From positions 1 through 64,000 of the forward strand of contig PTKH01000003.1 of assembly GCA_002937655.1 (NCBI GenBank): a stretch of 64,000 nt of DNA, written 5' to 3'. Source of the DNA: Alphaproteobacteria bacterium MarineAlpha9_Bin3. GTDB taxonomy: Bacteria > Pseudomonadota > Alphaproteobacteria > TMED109. Each line of letters opens with the position of its first letter. Positions within the stretch are counted from its first letter, which is position 1. The notes beneath the pieces were generated by a model. That model did no database searches. It saw nothing but the letters and a program-made list of their open reading frames with translations, and was not told the DNA's origin. Below are positions 12,452 through 25,049 of the stretch, piece after piece. A program made the translations under genes and the position numbers.

Positions 12452-13842
12452 TGGAAAAATTTGATTTATTAGTTATAGGTGGTGGACCTGGTGGATATGT
12501 AGCAGCTATTTCTGCAGCTCAAAACGGACTTAAGGTTGCTTGTATAGATAAAAGAAAAAGTTTAGGAGGAACATGTTTAAATGTAGGATGTATACCTTCG
12601 AAAAGATTGTTGCATTCTTCAAAACTATATAAAGAAATTATAAATGATTCAATTCAACATGGAATACAAATAAAGAAACCTACATTTAATCTTTTCAAAA
12701 TGATGGAAGGTAAAAAAAATACTGTTGAAAAATTAACAAAAGGTATTGAACACTTATTTAAAAAAAATAATATAAAACATATTATAGGTCATGCATCTTT
12801 TGATAATGATAAAATAGTGAAAGTAGATGATAACAAATTTAGTGCTGAAAATATTATTATTGCAACTGGATCCATACCTTCTGAATTAAAAAATATTAAG
12901 ATCGATGAAAAATACATAGTTTCTTCAACTGGCGCTCTAAATTTTGAAAAAGTACCAAAGAAATTAGCTATTATAGGAGCGGGGTATATAGGTTTAGAGT
13001 TGGGATCAGTTTGGAGCAGATTGGGCTCAGAAGTAATAGTAATTGAATATGGTAACTCTATTGTACCTTCTATGGATGTTGATATATCAAATAATTTTTT
13101 TAAAGAATTACAGAAACAAGGTATAAACTTTATGCTTGAGTCTGAAGTTATCAGTGCAAATGTCTCAAAAAATAAAGTTCTTCTTAATATTAAATCAATG
13201 GAGAATAACTTAGAAGATAAAATAATATTTGATAAAGCTCTTTTAGCAGTAGGAAGAACTCCTACAACTAATGGCTTAGGATTAGATAACTTAAATATAA
13301 GTGTTAACTCTAAAGGCTACATTGAAGTAAATCAATTTTATGAAACATCTTGTAAAGGTATTTATGCTATTGGCGATGTTATTGAAGGGCCAATGCTAGC
13401 TCATAAAGCTAGTGTAGAGGCGGAAGCAGTAGTAGATATTATTATAGGCAGAAATGGACAGGTAAATTATAATGCTATACCCGCAGTAGTATATACTAGT
13501 CCTGAAGTTGCGTGGGTTGGTAAAACTAAACAAGAATTAGATAAATATAACATTAATTATAAGGAAGGTAAGTTTCTATTTTCCGCTAATTCTAGAAGTA
13601 AAGTTACTGGAAATAGTTCAGGAATGGTTAAAGTTTACTCTCATATTGACTCAAATAAAATATTAGGAGCTCATATTATGGGAGAGCATGCAGGTGAATT
13701 AATAGGAGAATTTGTTGTTTCTATTGAAATGGGGGCTACGGCAGAAGATATAGCATTAATTTGTCATGCTCATCCTACACTTTCAGAATCTATGAAAGAA
13801 GCAGCAAGTATAGCTTCATATGGAAAAACAATTCACTCTTGA
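12451..13842 (+). CDS. lpdA: Dihydrolipoyl dehydrogenase
   Basis: GGGPGGYVAAI, redox disulfide GGTCLNVGCIPSK, C-terminal HAHPTLSE; start codon directly follows or overlaps sucB stop. Confidence 0.96.
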   Translation: MEKFDLLVIGGGPGGYVAAISAAQNGLKVACIDKRKSLGGTCLNVGCIPSKRLLHSSKLYKEIINDSIQHGIQIKKPTFNLFKMMEGKKNTVEKLTKGIEHLFKKNNIKHIIGHASFDNDKIVKVDDNKFSAENIIIATGSIPSELKNIKIDEKYIVSSTGALNFEKVPKKLAIIGAGYIGLELGSVWSRLGSEVIVIEYGNSIVPSMDVDISNNFFKELQKQGINFMLESEVISANVSKNKVLLNIKSMENNLEDKIIFDKALLAVGRTPTTNGLGLDNLNISVNSKGYIEVNQFYETSCKGIYAIGDVIEGPMLAHKASVEAEAVVDIIIGRNGQVNYNAIPAVVYTSPEVAWVGKTKQELDKYNINYKEGKFLFSANSRSKVTGNSSGMVKVYSHIDSNKILGAHIMGEHAGELIGEFVVSIEMGATAEDIALICHAHPTLSESMKEAASIASYGKTIHS

Positions 13843-13847
13843 TTTTA

Positions 13848-14792
13848 TCATTTTCTAGGATGTGCAGATTTGTGCGTTTTATGAATTATATTAGAGTTGA
13901 CAGCTGTATAACCTTGAGTGGTAGATAAACTACTGTGGCCAAGGAGTTCTTGTAGAGTTCTTAAATCCACTCCTTTTTCAAGCAAATGTGTAGCAAAACT
14001 GTGTCTCAAAGTATGAGGTGTTAAACTTTTAGGTAAAGATAATTTATTTCTAATCTCTTCAATAGTTTTTTGTACTTGTCGAGAGTGTAATCTTTTTCCT
14101 TTTATTCCTATAAATAAAGGTGAATTTATATCTAAGTTTTTATTATTATCTAATAATTGTTTTATTGCCATTTGAGCGGATTCTATTAATGGAATTTCTC
14201 TAATTTTTTTTCCTTTTCCAATAATTCTTATAGTTTCTATATTTTCCACATCAATTCGATTCAACTGAAGAGCTTCGCTAATTCTTATACCGGTAGCATA
14301 AATGAGTGTTAAAAGCGTTTTATCTCTTTGACCAGTCCAATCATTTTTTTCTCCTGACAAGTTTATCACATTAATTACATCTTCAAATGCTAATGGACGA
14401 GGAATTTGTCTTTTTATTCTTATTGATTGAAGATTAAATATATTAGTATTTTTAAGGTAATTATTTTTATTTAAAAACTTAAAAAATGATTTTATTGAGG
14501 CTTTTGCTCTTGCCTGACTTTTGGGAGATATACTATTATTTTTAATTTTTTGTGATGATAGCCAAGACCTAAAGTCTCTTAAAGATAAATTTTCTAGATT
14601 TTTTATGCTCACTTTTTCATTTAAATGATTTTTTATGAATATTAAAAAATACTTTAAATCTATAGAATACGCATCATATGTGTTATAGCTAAGCAATCTT
14701 TCTTTTTTAAGATATTTAACCCACATACTATATGCATTAAGTACATTTTTATCACAATATGAGTTATCAATATATATTTTTTTTTTATTCAT
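13848..14792 (-). CDS. xerC: Tyrosine recombinase XerC-like
   Basis: Catalytic R..HTLRHSFATHLLEKG...LQELLGHSSLSTTQGYT; start taken as ATG 14792 (MNKKKIYID) rather than upstream ORF start 14828, which overlaps the transaldolase. Confidence 0.88.
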   Translation of the reverse strand: MNKKKIYIDNSYCDKNVLNAYSMWVKYLKKERLLSYNTYDAYSIDLKYFLIFIKNHLNEKVSIKNLENLSLRDFRSWLSSQKIKNNSISPKSQARAKASIKSFFKFLNKNNYLKNTNIFNLQSIRIKRQIPRPLAFEDVINVINLSGEKNDWTGQRDKTLLTLIYATGIRISEALQLNRIDVENIETIRIIGKGKKIREIPLIESAQMAIKQLLDNNKNLDINSPLFIGIKGKRLHSRQVQKTIEEIRNKLSLPKSLTPHTLRHSFATHLLEKGVDLRTLQELLGHSSLSTTQGYTAVNSNIIHKTHKSAHPRK

Positions 14793-14797
14793 GGATA

Positions 14798-15454
14798 CTA
14801 GGTTATACTCTGTCCTGTCTTTTTCCAATCTTCAAGAAATGCTTCTAATCCATTATCTGTTAAAGGATGATTAATTAACTGTTTAAGTACATTAGGCGGA
14901 AGTGTAACTATATCAGCTCCCATTTTTGCAGCTTCAATTACATGTTTAGGGCTTCTAATACTTGCTACAAGTACTTCTGTATTTAAGTTGGGATAATTAG
15001 AATATATTGTACAAATATCATAAATAAGTTCCATACCGTCTAAACCTATATCGTCTAGTCTACCAACAAAAGGAGAAATAAATGTAGCACCGGCTTTTGC
15101 TGCTAATAAAGCCTGGCTTGCTGAAAAACATAGTGTAACATTAACTAAAACATCCTCATCCCTTAATTTTCTGCATGCTTTAAGTCCATCCCATGTCAAT
15201 GGAACTTTTATAGTTACATTTTTTGCTATACTTTTTAATACTTTAGCTTCTGAAATCATGTCATCGTAATTTGTAGCAGCAACTTCAGCAGAAACAGGAC
15301 CTGGAACTATGTCACAAATCTCGGAAATGACTTCGTTTATATCTCTGCCTGATTTTTTTATCAGTGAGGGGTTAGTAGTGACTCCATCTAAAAAACCACT
15401 TGAAGAAAGATCTTTAATTTCAGAAACATCAGCAGTATCAATAAAAAACTTCAA
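14798..15454 (-). CDS. Fructose-6-phosphate aldolase/transaldolase-like (FSA/MipB subfamily)
   Basis: [58 protein letters not shown] upstream. Confidence 0.93.
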   Translation of the reverse strand: MKFFIDTADVSEIKDLSSSGFLDGVTTNPSLIKKSGRDINEVISEICDIVPGPVSAEVAATNYDDMISEAKVLKSIAKNVTIKVPLTWDGLKACRKLRDEDVLVNVTLCFSASQALLAAKAGATFISPFVGRLDDIGLDGMELIYDICTIYSNYPNLNTEVLVASIRSPKHVIEAAKMGADIVTLPPNVLKQLINHPLTDNGLEAFLEDWKKTGQSIT

Positions 15455-15534
15455 TTTAACCTCCTAATTAATAATATAAATATATAATTTATTATTTATA
15501 GTTTAAATATACTAAAAATAAAACCTATGATTTA

Positions 15535-17739
15535 ATGTATGTTATGAATAAATCTTTTTTTAATATAAAGTTTAAAAAAAAAATAAAAAATTCTTGTCAG
15601 GTTTTGCTGTTATCTCCTGGTAAAGGAGTATATGACTATAGAATAGATAATGCTTTAGAACCAGGAGAGATTGTATCAGTCCCATTAAGAAAAAGAATAT
15701 ATCAAGGTATAGTATTAGCAGAAGGTACATTAGGTTTCCCTACCTCTAAATTGAAAGATATAATTGAAGTTCATAATTCAACTAAAATTTCATATGAATT
15801 GTTATATTTTTGTAATTGGCTATCTAACTGGTATATTAGCGATATATCTAATGTATTAAAGATGGTTATTCCATCATCTGCATTTTTATATCCTGTGAAA
15901 AATAAAAAAATTTTAATTTTTAATAAAGATTCGGACGTTAAGACTACTAAGCTAGGTAAAAAGGTTGTTAATTATATTAAAAAGAAGGATAATTTGACAT
16001 TAAGTGAATGTAGTAAAGCACTTAATATTAGTTTATCAGTAATAAATAAATTAATTAGAGAGAATGTTCTATTTCTAAAGGATATTAATGATACTGAAAT
16101 TCTTAAAATTAAAAAAGAAAATATCCCTAAGCTTAATAATTCTCAAAAAAGCGCAGTTAAATTTATAATAAATAGTTCAAAAGATAGTAATACATTTTTA
16201 TTAGATGGTGTAACAGGTTCAGGTAAAACAGAAGTGTATTTGGAAATTATATCTAATGAATTAAAAAAAGAAAAACAGTGTTTAGTTTTGTTACCAGAAA
16301 TAGTTTTAAGTAATTATTTTATAGAGAGGTTTGTTGAAAGATTTAACTTTTTTCCAGCAGTTTGGCATTCAGATATATCAAAAAAAAATAAACATAAAAT
16401 TTGGCGTGAGGTTATTAATAAGAAAATTAAGATAGTTGTAGGTGCAAGAAGCGCATTATTCTTACCTTTTCAAGACTTAAATTTAATAATTGTTGATGAG
16501 GAGCATGACGCTTCATATAAACAGGAAGATGGTGTTATTTATAATGCAAGAGATATGGCTGTAGTAAGAGGCATGTACTCTAATTCTAAAGTTATTCTAG
16601 GATCAGCAACACCTTCTTTAGAGTCAATTTATAATGTCCAGATAGGAAAGTATAATAAAATTGTATTATCTGAGCGCTACGGCTCAGCTAAAATGCCGCA
16701 TATAAAGATAGTAAATATGCAGAAAGAAAAATTGCAATCAGGAAAATGGTTATCAAAAGAGTCAATAAAGGCAGTAAAAAAAGCTTTAGATAATAAAGAG
16801 CAAGTTTTATTATATATTAATCGTAGAGGTTACTCTCCACTAACATTATGTAGGATATGTGGGTACAGGTTTAGTTGTAATAATTGCTCTGCTTGGTTGG
16901 TAAATCATAAAAAAACAAATAAAATGTTATGCCACCATTGTGGTCATAATGAAGAAATACCAGATGAGTGTCCAAATTGTAGTTCTAAAGAAGAATTTGC
17001 CCCTTGCGGTCCAGGAGTAGAAAGGTTGGCAGCTGAAGCAAAATCTCTTTTTCCATCTGCTAAATGTGAGATAATTGCTAGTGATACCGTAAATAGTTCC
17101 ATTAATGCTAAGAAAATTTTCAAAAATATATTTGATGGTGAAATTGATATAATTATTGGTACTCAGTTAATTGCTAAAGGTCATAATTTTTTGAATTTAA
17201 CTACTGTGGTTGCAGTAGATGCTGATTTAGGTTTATCAGGAGGAGATCTAAGAGCGTCCGAGAGAACATTTCAAATGTTAACTCAGTTGGCAGGTAGAGC
17301 TGGGAGAGCAGATAAAAATGGATTAGCTTATATACAAAGTTATGAACCTAATCATAACGTTATGAGAGCGATGCAAACTGGCAAAATTGATAATTTTATT
17401 TCGGCGGAGTCCGAAGGTAGGAAGTATAGAAGTCTTCCACCTTTTGGCAGGTTAGCTTCTTTAATAATACAATCCTCAAATTTACCATTATTAGAAGAGT
17501 TTTTAAAAAAATTAATTACTAATATTCCAAAGAATTTTAAGGATAAGAAGCGAATCGATGTATTAGGTCCTGCCCCTGCACCCATTACTAAAATAAGATC
17601 TTTCTATCGTTACCGTTTTCTCATAAAAAGTAAAGAGGATGTAAGAATTCAGCCTTTTATTAGAGAATGGCTGAAAAATATACAGCTTACAAAAGGCATT
17701 AGAATAAAAATTGATATAGATCCATATAACTTCTTATAA
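15535..17739 (+). CDS. priA: Primosomal protein N' (PriA helicase)
   Basis: LLDGVTGSGKTEVYLE Walker A, VDEEHDASYKQ, zinc-binding CRICGYRFSCNNC...CHHCGH...CPNC. Confidence 0.95.
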   Translation: MYVMNKSFFNIKFKKKIKNSCQVLLLSPGKGVYDYRIDNALEPGEIVSVPLRKRIYQGIVLAEGTLGFPTSKLKDIIEVHNSTKISYELLYFCNWLSNWYISDISNVLKMVIPSSAFLYPVKNKKILIFNKDSDVKTTKLGKKVVNYIKKKDNLTLSECSKALNISLSVINKLIRENVLFLKDINDTEILKIKKENIPKLNNSQKSAVKFIINSSKDSNTFLLDGVTGSGKTEVYLEIISNELKKEKQCLVLLPEIVLSNYFIERFVERFNFFPAVWHSDISKKNKHKIWREVINKKIKIVVGARSALFLPFQDLNLIIVDEEHDASYKQEDGVIYNARDMAVVRGMYSNSKVILGSATPSLESIYNVQIGKYNKIVLSERYGSAKMPHIKIVNMQKEKLQSGKWLSKESIKAVKKALDNKEQVLLYINRRGYSPLTLCRICGYRFSCNNCSAWLVNHKKTNKMLCHHCGHNEEIPDECPNCSSKEEFAPCGPGVERLAAEAKSLFPSAKCEIIASDTVNSSINAKKIFKNIFDGEIDIIIGTQLIAKGHNFLNLTTVVAVDADLGLSGGDLRASERTFQMLTQLAGRAGRADKNGLAYIQSYEPNHNVMRAMQTGKIDNFISAESEGRKYRSLPPFGRLASLIIQSSNLPLLEEFLKKLITNIPKNFKDKKRIDVLGPAPAPITKIRSFYRYRFLIKSKEDVRIQPFIREWLKNIQLTKGIRIKIDIDPYNFL

Positions 17740-17853
17740 TTTATAAATTAAACATCATTCTTCTATTGCACATATTTTCAAGCTATGTTACCTAAATCTC
17801 GCAAAGAATTTAATATATAATAAAAATGAATTGTTATTTTAGGATCTATATAA

Positions 17854-18414
17854 TTGGCTAATGATTCAAAAAATATAGGTAACGTAGTTGAGAGATATTC
17901 TAAGGCTCTTTTAGAACTTGCTATTGAGTCTAAATCTCTTCCTAATGTTCACTCTGATATAGAAAATATTATAAAAATTATTGAATCTAGTGATGACTTT
18001 AACAAAGTTATAAAATCACCTATAATTTCAAGAAGTGATCAAAGTAACATAATTAATTCAATTTTAAATAAAATCTCTGTAAGCGATAATGTAATTAAAT
18101 TTTTTTCTGTGATATGTCAAAATGGCAGATCAATTATAATAGATAAAATTTGCTTACGGTTCTTGGAAATGGAAGTAAAATTTAAGGGAGAGGTAAGAGC
18201 AGAATTGCTAAGTACTAATCTCCAATCAGAGAATGATTTAAATAAAGTTAAAGAAATTATTAAAGAATCTTTGGGTACTGACGTGAGTTTAATTTCTAGG
18301 GTAGATCCCAGTATAATAGGTGGATATATTTTAAAGATTGGTTCAGTCATGCTGGATGGTTCAGTAAAATCTAAGTTACAGGGACTTAGGGTATCTATGA
18401 AAGGGATAAAATAA
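17854..18414 (+). CDS. atpH: ATP synthase subunit delta
   Basis: First gene of the atpHAGDC order; VERYSKALLELAIE N-terminus, DPSIIGGYILKIGSVMLDGSVKSKL; TTG start. Confidence 0.94.
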   Translation: MANDSKNIGNVVERYSKALLELAIESKSLPNVHSDIENIIKIIESSDDFNKVIKSPIISRSDQSNIINSILNKISVSDNVIKFFSVICQNGRSIIIDKICLRFLEMEVKFKGEVRAELLSTNLQSENDLNKVKEIIKESLGTDVSLISRVDPSIIGGYILKIGSVMLDGSVKSKLQGLRVSMKGIK

Positions 18415-19950
18415 ATGGATCTTAATGCTGCAGAAATTTCATCTATAATAAAAGATCAGATAAATAACTTTGGAACTGAAGCTGAGGTAGCTGAAGTTGG
18501 TCAAGTTTTATCAGTTGGGGATGGTATAGCAAGAGTTTATGGATTAGATAATGTTCAAGCTGGGGAAATGGTAGAATTTCCTGGTGGTATTTCGGGTATG
18601 GCTTTGAATCTTGAAGCTGATAATGTGGGTGTTGTTATTTTTGGAGATGACCGCGGTATTAAAGAAGGAGATACAGTTAAAAGGACTGGAAGTATTGTTG
18701 ATGCTCCTGTAGGTAGAGAATTATTAGGACGAGTAGTAGATGCTTTAGGTAATCCTATAGATGGTAAAGGAGATATTGCTGCTAAAGAAAGAAGTATTGT
18801 TGATGTAAGAGCTCCTGGTATTATTCCTAGGAAATCTGTTCATGAGCCTGTTCAAACAGGGTTAAAAGCGATTGACTCGCTCGTTCCAGTTGGAAGAGGG
18901 CAAAGAGAGCTTATAATCGGAGATAGACAGACAGGAAAAACTGCAGTTGCAATTGATACAATATTAAATCAGAAAGCCATAAATGATGCTGATGATGAAA
19001 GTAAAAAATTATATTGTGTATATGTAGCAATAGGTCAAAAGCGTTCAACTGTTGCTCAAATAGTTAAAGAACTGGATGAAAGAGGAGCGTTAGAATATAC
19101 TGTTGTTGTGGCCGCAACTGCTTCTGAACCAGCTCCTTTGCAGTATTTAGCTCCTTATACAGGTTCTGCCATTGGTGAATGGTTTAGAGATAATAAAATG
19201 CATTCTTTAATTATTTATGACGATTTATCCAAACAAGCTGTAGCTTATAGACAAATGTCTTTGTTATTAAGAAGACCTCCAGGACGAGAAGCTTACCCTG
19301 GCGATGTTTTTTATCTGCATTCTCGCTTGCTAGAACGTTCAGCAAAATTAAATGAAGAAAATGGTGCAGGTTCTATGACAGCTTTACCTATTATCGAAAC
19401 TCAGGGTGGGGATGTGTCAGCATATATTCCCACTAATGTTATCTCTATCACAGATGGACAGATATTTCTAGAAACTGATTTATTTTATCAAGGAATTAGA
19501 CCTGCTATTAATGTAGGTTTATCAGTAAGTCGAGTTGGTTCTTCTGCACAAATTAAAGCTATGAAACAAGTTGCTGGCTCAATAAAATTAGAGTTAGCTC
19601 AATATAGAGAGATGGCAGCTTTTGCTCAGTTTGGTTCTGACTTGGATGCAGCAACCCAACAACTATTGGCCAGAGGAGCCAGATTAACAGAATTACTCAA
19701 GCAAGGTCAGTATGAGCCCCTATCGGTTGAAGAACAAGTTGTTGTTATTTATGCCGGAGTTAAGGGTTATTTAGATAATATTGAAATATCCGATATACCA
19801 AAGTTTGAGGTAGCTCTACTTAGTAGCTTAAGAGAATCTAAGGATATATTAGATGCTATTAAAAGTAAGGCTGCACTAGATGACGATATTGAAAAATCAA
19901 TAACTATTTTAATAGAAGAAGTAAGTAAAGAATTTGTTAAGAGTGAATGA
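18415..19950 (+). CDS. atpA: ATP synthase subunit alpha
   Basis: [37 protein letters not shown]. Confidence 0.98.
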   Translation: MDLNAAEISSIIKDQINNFGTEAEVAEVGQVLSVGDGIARVYGLDNVQAGEMVEFPGGISGMALNLEADNVGVVIFGDDRGIKEGDTVKRTGSIVDAPVGRELLGRVVDALGNPIDGKGDIAAKERSIVDVRAPGIIPRKSVHEPVQTGLKAIDSLVPVGRGQRELIIGDRQTGKTAVAIDTILNQKAINDADDESKKLYCVYVAIGQKRSTVAQIVKELDERGALEYTVVVAATASEPAPLQYLAPYTGSAIGEWFRDNKMHSLIIYDDLSKQAVAYRQMSLLLRRPPGREAYPGDVFYLHSRLLERSAKLNEENGAGSMTALPIIETQGGDVSAYIPTNVISITDGQIFLETDLFYQGIRPAINVGLSVSRVGSSAQIKAMKQVAGSIKLELAQYREMAAFAQFGSDLDAATQQLLARGARLTELLKQGQYEPLSVEEQVVVIYAGVKGYLDNIEISDIPKFEVALLSSLRESKDILDAIKSKAALDDDIEKSITILIEEVSKEFVKSE

Positions 19951-19959
19951 TCATAAATT

Positions 19960-20838
19960 ATGTCTAATCTTAAAGAATTAAAAAATCAAATAGATAGTGT
20001 AAGGTCTACTAGAAAAATTACACAAGCTATGAAAATGGTAGCAGCGTCTAAATTAAGGCGTGCACAAGAGACTGCAGAATCTGCTCGACCTTATTCAGAA
20101 AAGATTGCTAAAATTATGTCATCACTTGCAGCTGGCATGAAAGACAGTGAAGTATCTCTGGACCTATTACTAGGCAATAATGATAATTCAATTCATATAA
20201 TTATAGCAGTGACTTCTGATAGAGGTTTATGTGGAGGATTTAACTCTTCGATTGTTAAATCAGTTAAGAATAAGGTAATAGATATCAAAAATAAGAGTTC
20301 AGATTTTAAAATTATATGTTTAGGAAAAAAAGGAGCTGATATATTAAGAGGTGTATATGGAGATAAAGTTATAAGCGCTGAAAATATTAATGATAAAAAT
20401 TCTTATACTTTGGCAGAAAATATATCTAATTTACTAGTAACAAAACTTGATAATAAAGAATACGGAACTTGTTCTATTATATTTAATCAATTTAAATCAG
20501 CTATTTCTCAGATAGTTACTGAGCAGTCTCTTATTCCATGCAGTATGGAATATGAAGAAGAGAGTAATAATAAAGATAATTTAATTAATTTTGAGTTTGA
20601 GCCAGATGAAAAAGAAATTTTGTCTGATTTGCTTCCTAAAAATTTAACTATCCAAATATATAAAGCAATTTTAGAAAGCGGAGCAGGTGAACAAGGTGCA
20701 AGAATGGCAGCTATGGATAATGCTACTAGAAATGCAGGAGAAATGATTGATAAACTTAATTTGTCATATAATAGACAAAGACAAGCTATTATTACTGGTG
20801 AATTAATTGAAATTATTTCTGGAGCAGAGGCACTATAA
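19960..20838 (+). CDS. atpG: ATP synthase subunit gamma
   Basis: MSNLKELKNQIDSVRSTRKITQAMKMVAASKLRRAQ, SDRGLCGGFN. Confidence 0.98.
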   Translation: MSNLKELKNQIDSVRSTRKITQAMKMVAASKLRRAQETAESARPYSEKIAKIMSSLAAGMKDSEVSLDLLLGNNDNSIHIIIAVTSDRGLCGGFNSSIVKSVKNKVIDIKNKSSDFKIICLGKKGADILRGVYGDKVISAENINDKNSYTLAENISNLLVTKLDNKEYGTCSIIFNQFKSAISQIVTEQSLIPCSMEYEEESNNKDNLINFEFEPDEKEILSDLLPKNLTIQIYKAILESGAGEQGARMAAMDNATRNAGEMIDKLNLSYNRQRQAIITGELIEIISGAEAL

Positions 20839-22299
<1,461 letters not shown>

Positions 22300-22316
22300 A
22301 ATAGAAAGAAATTAAA

Positions 22317-22724
22317 ATGTCTGATGAAAAACTTAGTTTAGAAGTAGTAGCGCCTGAAAAAATGGTTATGACAAAGACTGTTGATATGGTTACAATATCA
22401 GGAACTGAAGGTGATTTCGGAGTATTACCTGGCCATGCCGCTTTAGTTTCTAGTATAAGGCCAGGTTTTTTAGAAATTGAAGTTGATAAACAGAGTGAAA
22501 CAATGTTTATCGGTGGAGGTTTCATAGAAGTAATTGAAGATAGAGTTTCTATTTTAGCTTCAGAAGTTTTATCATCGGAACAAATTAATATTTCTGAATG
22601 TGAAGAAAAAATTAGTAAATATACTATAGACTTAGGTGCTTCGGAAACAGATGCTGATAAAGATATAATACAAAAAAGTATTGATAAATATCAAGCTATG
22701 ATTGAATTTAAAAATTCAAATTAA
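22317..22724 (+). CDS. atpC: ATP synthase subunit epsilon
   Basis: SLEVVAPEKMV...EGDFGVLPGHAALVSSIRPG...IGGGFIEV; end of atp operon. Confidence 0.95.
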   Translation: MSDEKLSLEVVAPEKMVMTKTVDMVTISGTEGDFGVLPGHAALVSSIRPGFLEIEVDKQSETMFIGGGFIEVIEDRVSILASEVLSSEQINISECEEKISKYTIDLGASETDADKDIIQKSIDKYQAMIEFKNSN

Positions 22725-23203
22725 GAGAAATTTTTAATAATTTTATTAAATTTTTTAAAAACCTTTTTATAAACATTTTTTCTAAATTTAGTTACATTAT
22801 CTTGAATATTAGTATCTAGCTCCCATTTCCATTCTGAAAATTCAGCTTGATTATTTATATTAATATTAATTTCATCATCATTACCGTAGAAGTAAAATAG
22901 AAACCATTTCTGCATTTGGCCAATAAATTTTCCATTCCATTTACTTTTAGCTATGCTTGTAGGAAGCTCATATTTTATCCATTCATTAATACTATAAATA
23001 TTCTTTATACTTTTGATGCCAGTTTCTTCATAGGCTTCTCTAATAGCTGCTTGAAGAGCAGTTTCATCGTGATCTATTCCTCCTTGTGGAAGCTGCCACG
23101 CATCTTTAGTCTTTACATCTATTCTTTTTCCGCACCAAATTTTTTTGTCGGAATTAAATATCACAATGCCTACATTAGGCCTATATAAATTTTTATTAGG
23201 CAT
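22721..23203 (-). CDS. rppH: RNA pyrophosphohydrolase (Nudix)
   Basis: YRPNVGIVIFN, WQLPQGGIDHDETALQAAIREAYEETGI Nudix box. Confidence 0.94.
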   Translation of the reverse strand: MPNKNLYRPNVGIVIFNSDKKIWCGKRIDVKTKDAWQLPQGGIDHDETALQAAIREAYEETGIKSIKNIYSINEWIKYELPTSIAKSKWNGKFIGQMQKWFLFYFYGNDDEINININNQAEFSEWKWELDTNIQDNVTKFRKNVYKKVFKKFNKIIKNFS

Positions 23204-24500
23204 CCTTATTTTTATAAAGTGATATTCCTTCTAATAAATCCAAGGCTCTATTTAATTGATAATCTATCTTCTTTTTTTCATCACTTTGCTTAGAAATATT
23301 TTGTTTTTCTTTAATTTCATCTAAGTTTTTATTACTTTCTGTAGGATTTTCTAAATGACCTTTTAAATCACTTTCTTTTCTATTAGAAAAAGACTTAATT
23401 TCTTCTATTTTAGCTTGGTTAACTGTTATGTCTGGAGATATTCCTGTTGCTTGTATTGATTTTCCTGAAGGTGTGTAATATCTTGCAGTTGTTAAGCGCA
23501 TAGCTGAATCCCTTTGAACAGGAATTATTGTTTGGACTGATCCTTTCCCAAATGAAGTAGTACCCATTATTATGGCTCTTTTATGGTCTTGTAGTGCTCC
23601 AGCTACAATTTCTGATGCGGAGGCTGAACCTCCATTTATTAATACAACTATAGGTAATCCATTAGAAATATCACCCTTTGTTGCATTAAATTTTTGCTGG
23701 CCACTTTTTTTTCTTCCTCTCGTAGAAACTATTTCCCCTCTTTCTAAGAATGCATCCGAAACAGCCACCGCTTGGTTTAAAAGTCCTCCAGGATTATTTC
23801 TTAAGTCTAAAATTACTCCTGTAATATCATCACCTATTGCATCTGTTAATTTATTTATATTTTTTATAAGGCCTGATTCAGTTTTTTCATTAAAAGAAGT
23901 AATTCTTAAATAAGCAGCATTTCCTTCTCTCCTTGCTCTCACAGATTGAACCTTGATCTTATCTCTAACAATAACAATATCAAAAGGTTCAAGATCTCCT
24001 CTACTAATTTTAATGGTGATCTCTGTATTAACTTTACCACGCATTTTATCTACTGCGTCTCCAAGGGTCATACCATAAACAGATTCACCATCAATTTCTA
24101 TAATAAAATCACCTGCTTGGACTCCAGCTTCAAAGGCTGGTGTATCATCGATTGGTGATACAACTTTTACAAAGCCATCTTCCATTGAAACCTCAATGCC
24201 TAAACCTCCAAATTCTCCCTTAGTTTGAACTTGCATATCTTTAAAAGTATCTTCATTCATAAATGAAGAGTGTGGATCTAGTGACTGAAGCATGCCTTCA
24301 ATAGCTGCTTCAATTAATTCTTTATCACTGACTTCTTCAACATATTCTCTTCTTACTCTTTCATAAACTTCTCCAAACATATTTAGCTGTTGATAAACAT
24401 TAGTTTTCTTATCTTCAGCAATAGCCTTGAAAGAAAAGGAATGTAAAATTGCTATAGCTATAAAAATCATAGCAAGTTTTTTGAAATTTAATTTATTCAT
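23196..24500 (-). CDS. ctpA: C-terminal processing peptidase (S41, CtpA-like)
   Basis: Signal sequence, PDZ domain GLGIEVSMEDGFVKVVSPIDDTPAFEAGVQAGD, catalytic GGSASASEIVAGALQDHKRA and GKGSVQT. Confidence 0.94.
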   Translation of the reverse strand: MNKLNFKKLAMIFIAIAILHSFSFKAIAEDKKTNVYQQLNMFGEVYERVRREYVEEVSDKELIEAAIEGMLQSLDPHSSFMNEDTFKDMQVQTKGEFGGLGIEVSMEDGFVKVVSPIDDTPAFEAGVQAGDFIIEIDGESVYGMTLGDAVDKMRGKVNTEITIKISRGDLEPFDIVIVRDKIKVQSVRARREGNAAYLRITSFNEKTESGLIKNINKLTDAIGDDITGVILDLRNNPGGLLNQAVAVSDAFLERGEIVSTRGRKKSGQQKFNATKGDISNGLPIVVLINGGSASASEIVAGALQDHKRAIIMGTTSFGKGSVQTIIPVQRDSAMRLTTARYYTPSGKSIQATGISPDITVNQAKIEEIKSFSNRKESDLKGHLENPTESNKNLDEIKEKQNISKQSDEKKKIDYQLNRALDLLEGISLYKNKDA

Positions 24501-24677
24501 TTTATATTACCCTTTTTTTGATACCTTAAATAATAAATTTAACCTTATAACTTATCAAGTAGATGTACGGCTTTCAATATACAATTAGATTTATTTAATT
24601 TATTATACCTATTTTTTAATCATTATAATAGGTGATAGTAATTAAAAAAATGTAAAAGCGTGAATGCTCATAATATA

Positions 24678-25028
24678 TTAAACATTATCTTTTAAATTCA
24701 GATCATTTGGAGCCAACCACATCTTATCTAAATTATAAAATTCTCTTACCTCTGGTCTAAATAAATGAACTATTACATCTCCTACGTCTACTAAAACCCA
24801 ATCCCCATTTTTTTGTCCTTGTGTAGAAAATATTTTAAAACCCAACATTTTAAGTTTTGAATTAATTTGGTTTGAGAGTGCATTTACATGACGCGTAGAA
24901 GTTCCCGTAGCAATTATCATGTAATCAGCAAGTGAAGATTTACCTTTTAACGGAATAGAAACGATATCTTCTGCTTTTCCATCATCTAAAATTTTTTCTA
25001 TATGGTTATTTAAATTATTATTTTTCAT
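24678..25028 (-). CDS. rsfS: Ribosome silencing factor
   Basis: DIVSIPLKGKSSLADYMIIATGTSTRHVNALS...GDWVLVDVGDVIVHLFRPEVREFYNLDKMW. Confidence 0.95.
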   Translation of the reverse strand: MKNNNLNNHIEKILDDGKAEDIVSIPLKGKSSLADYMIIATGTSTRHVNALSNQINSKLKMLGFKIFSTQGQKNGDWVLVDVGDVIVHLFRPEVREFYNLDKMWLAPNDLNLKDNV

Positions 25029-25049
25029 AGAAATAAACTACCTTACTAA

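Noticed and set aside
14793-14828. Overlap of xerC with the transaldolase gene
   Set aside because: Artefact of using an upstream start; ATG 14792 follows the transaldolase stop and gives a normal XerC N-terminus.
23572-24158. Plus-strand ORFs (113 aa and 70 aa) antisense to ctpA
   Set aside because: Lie entirely within the conserved PDZ/S41 coding region; composition is typical of shadow ORFs.
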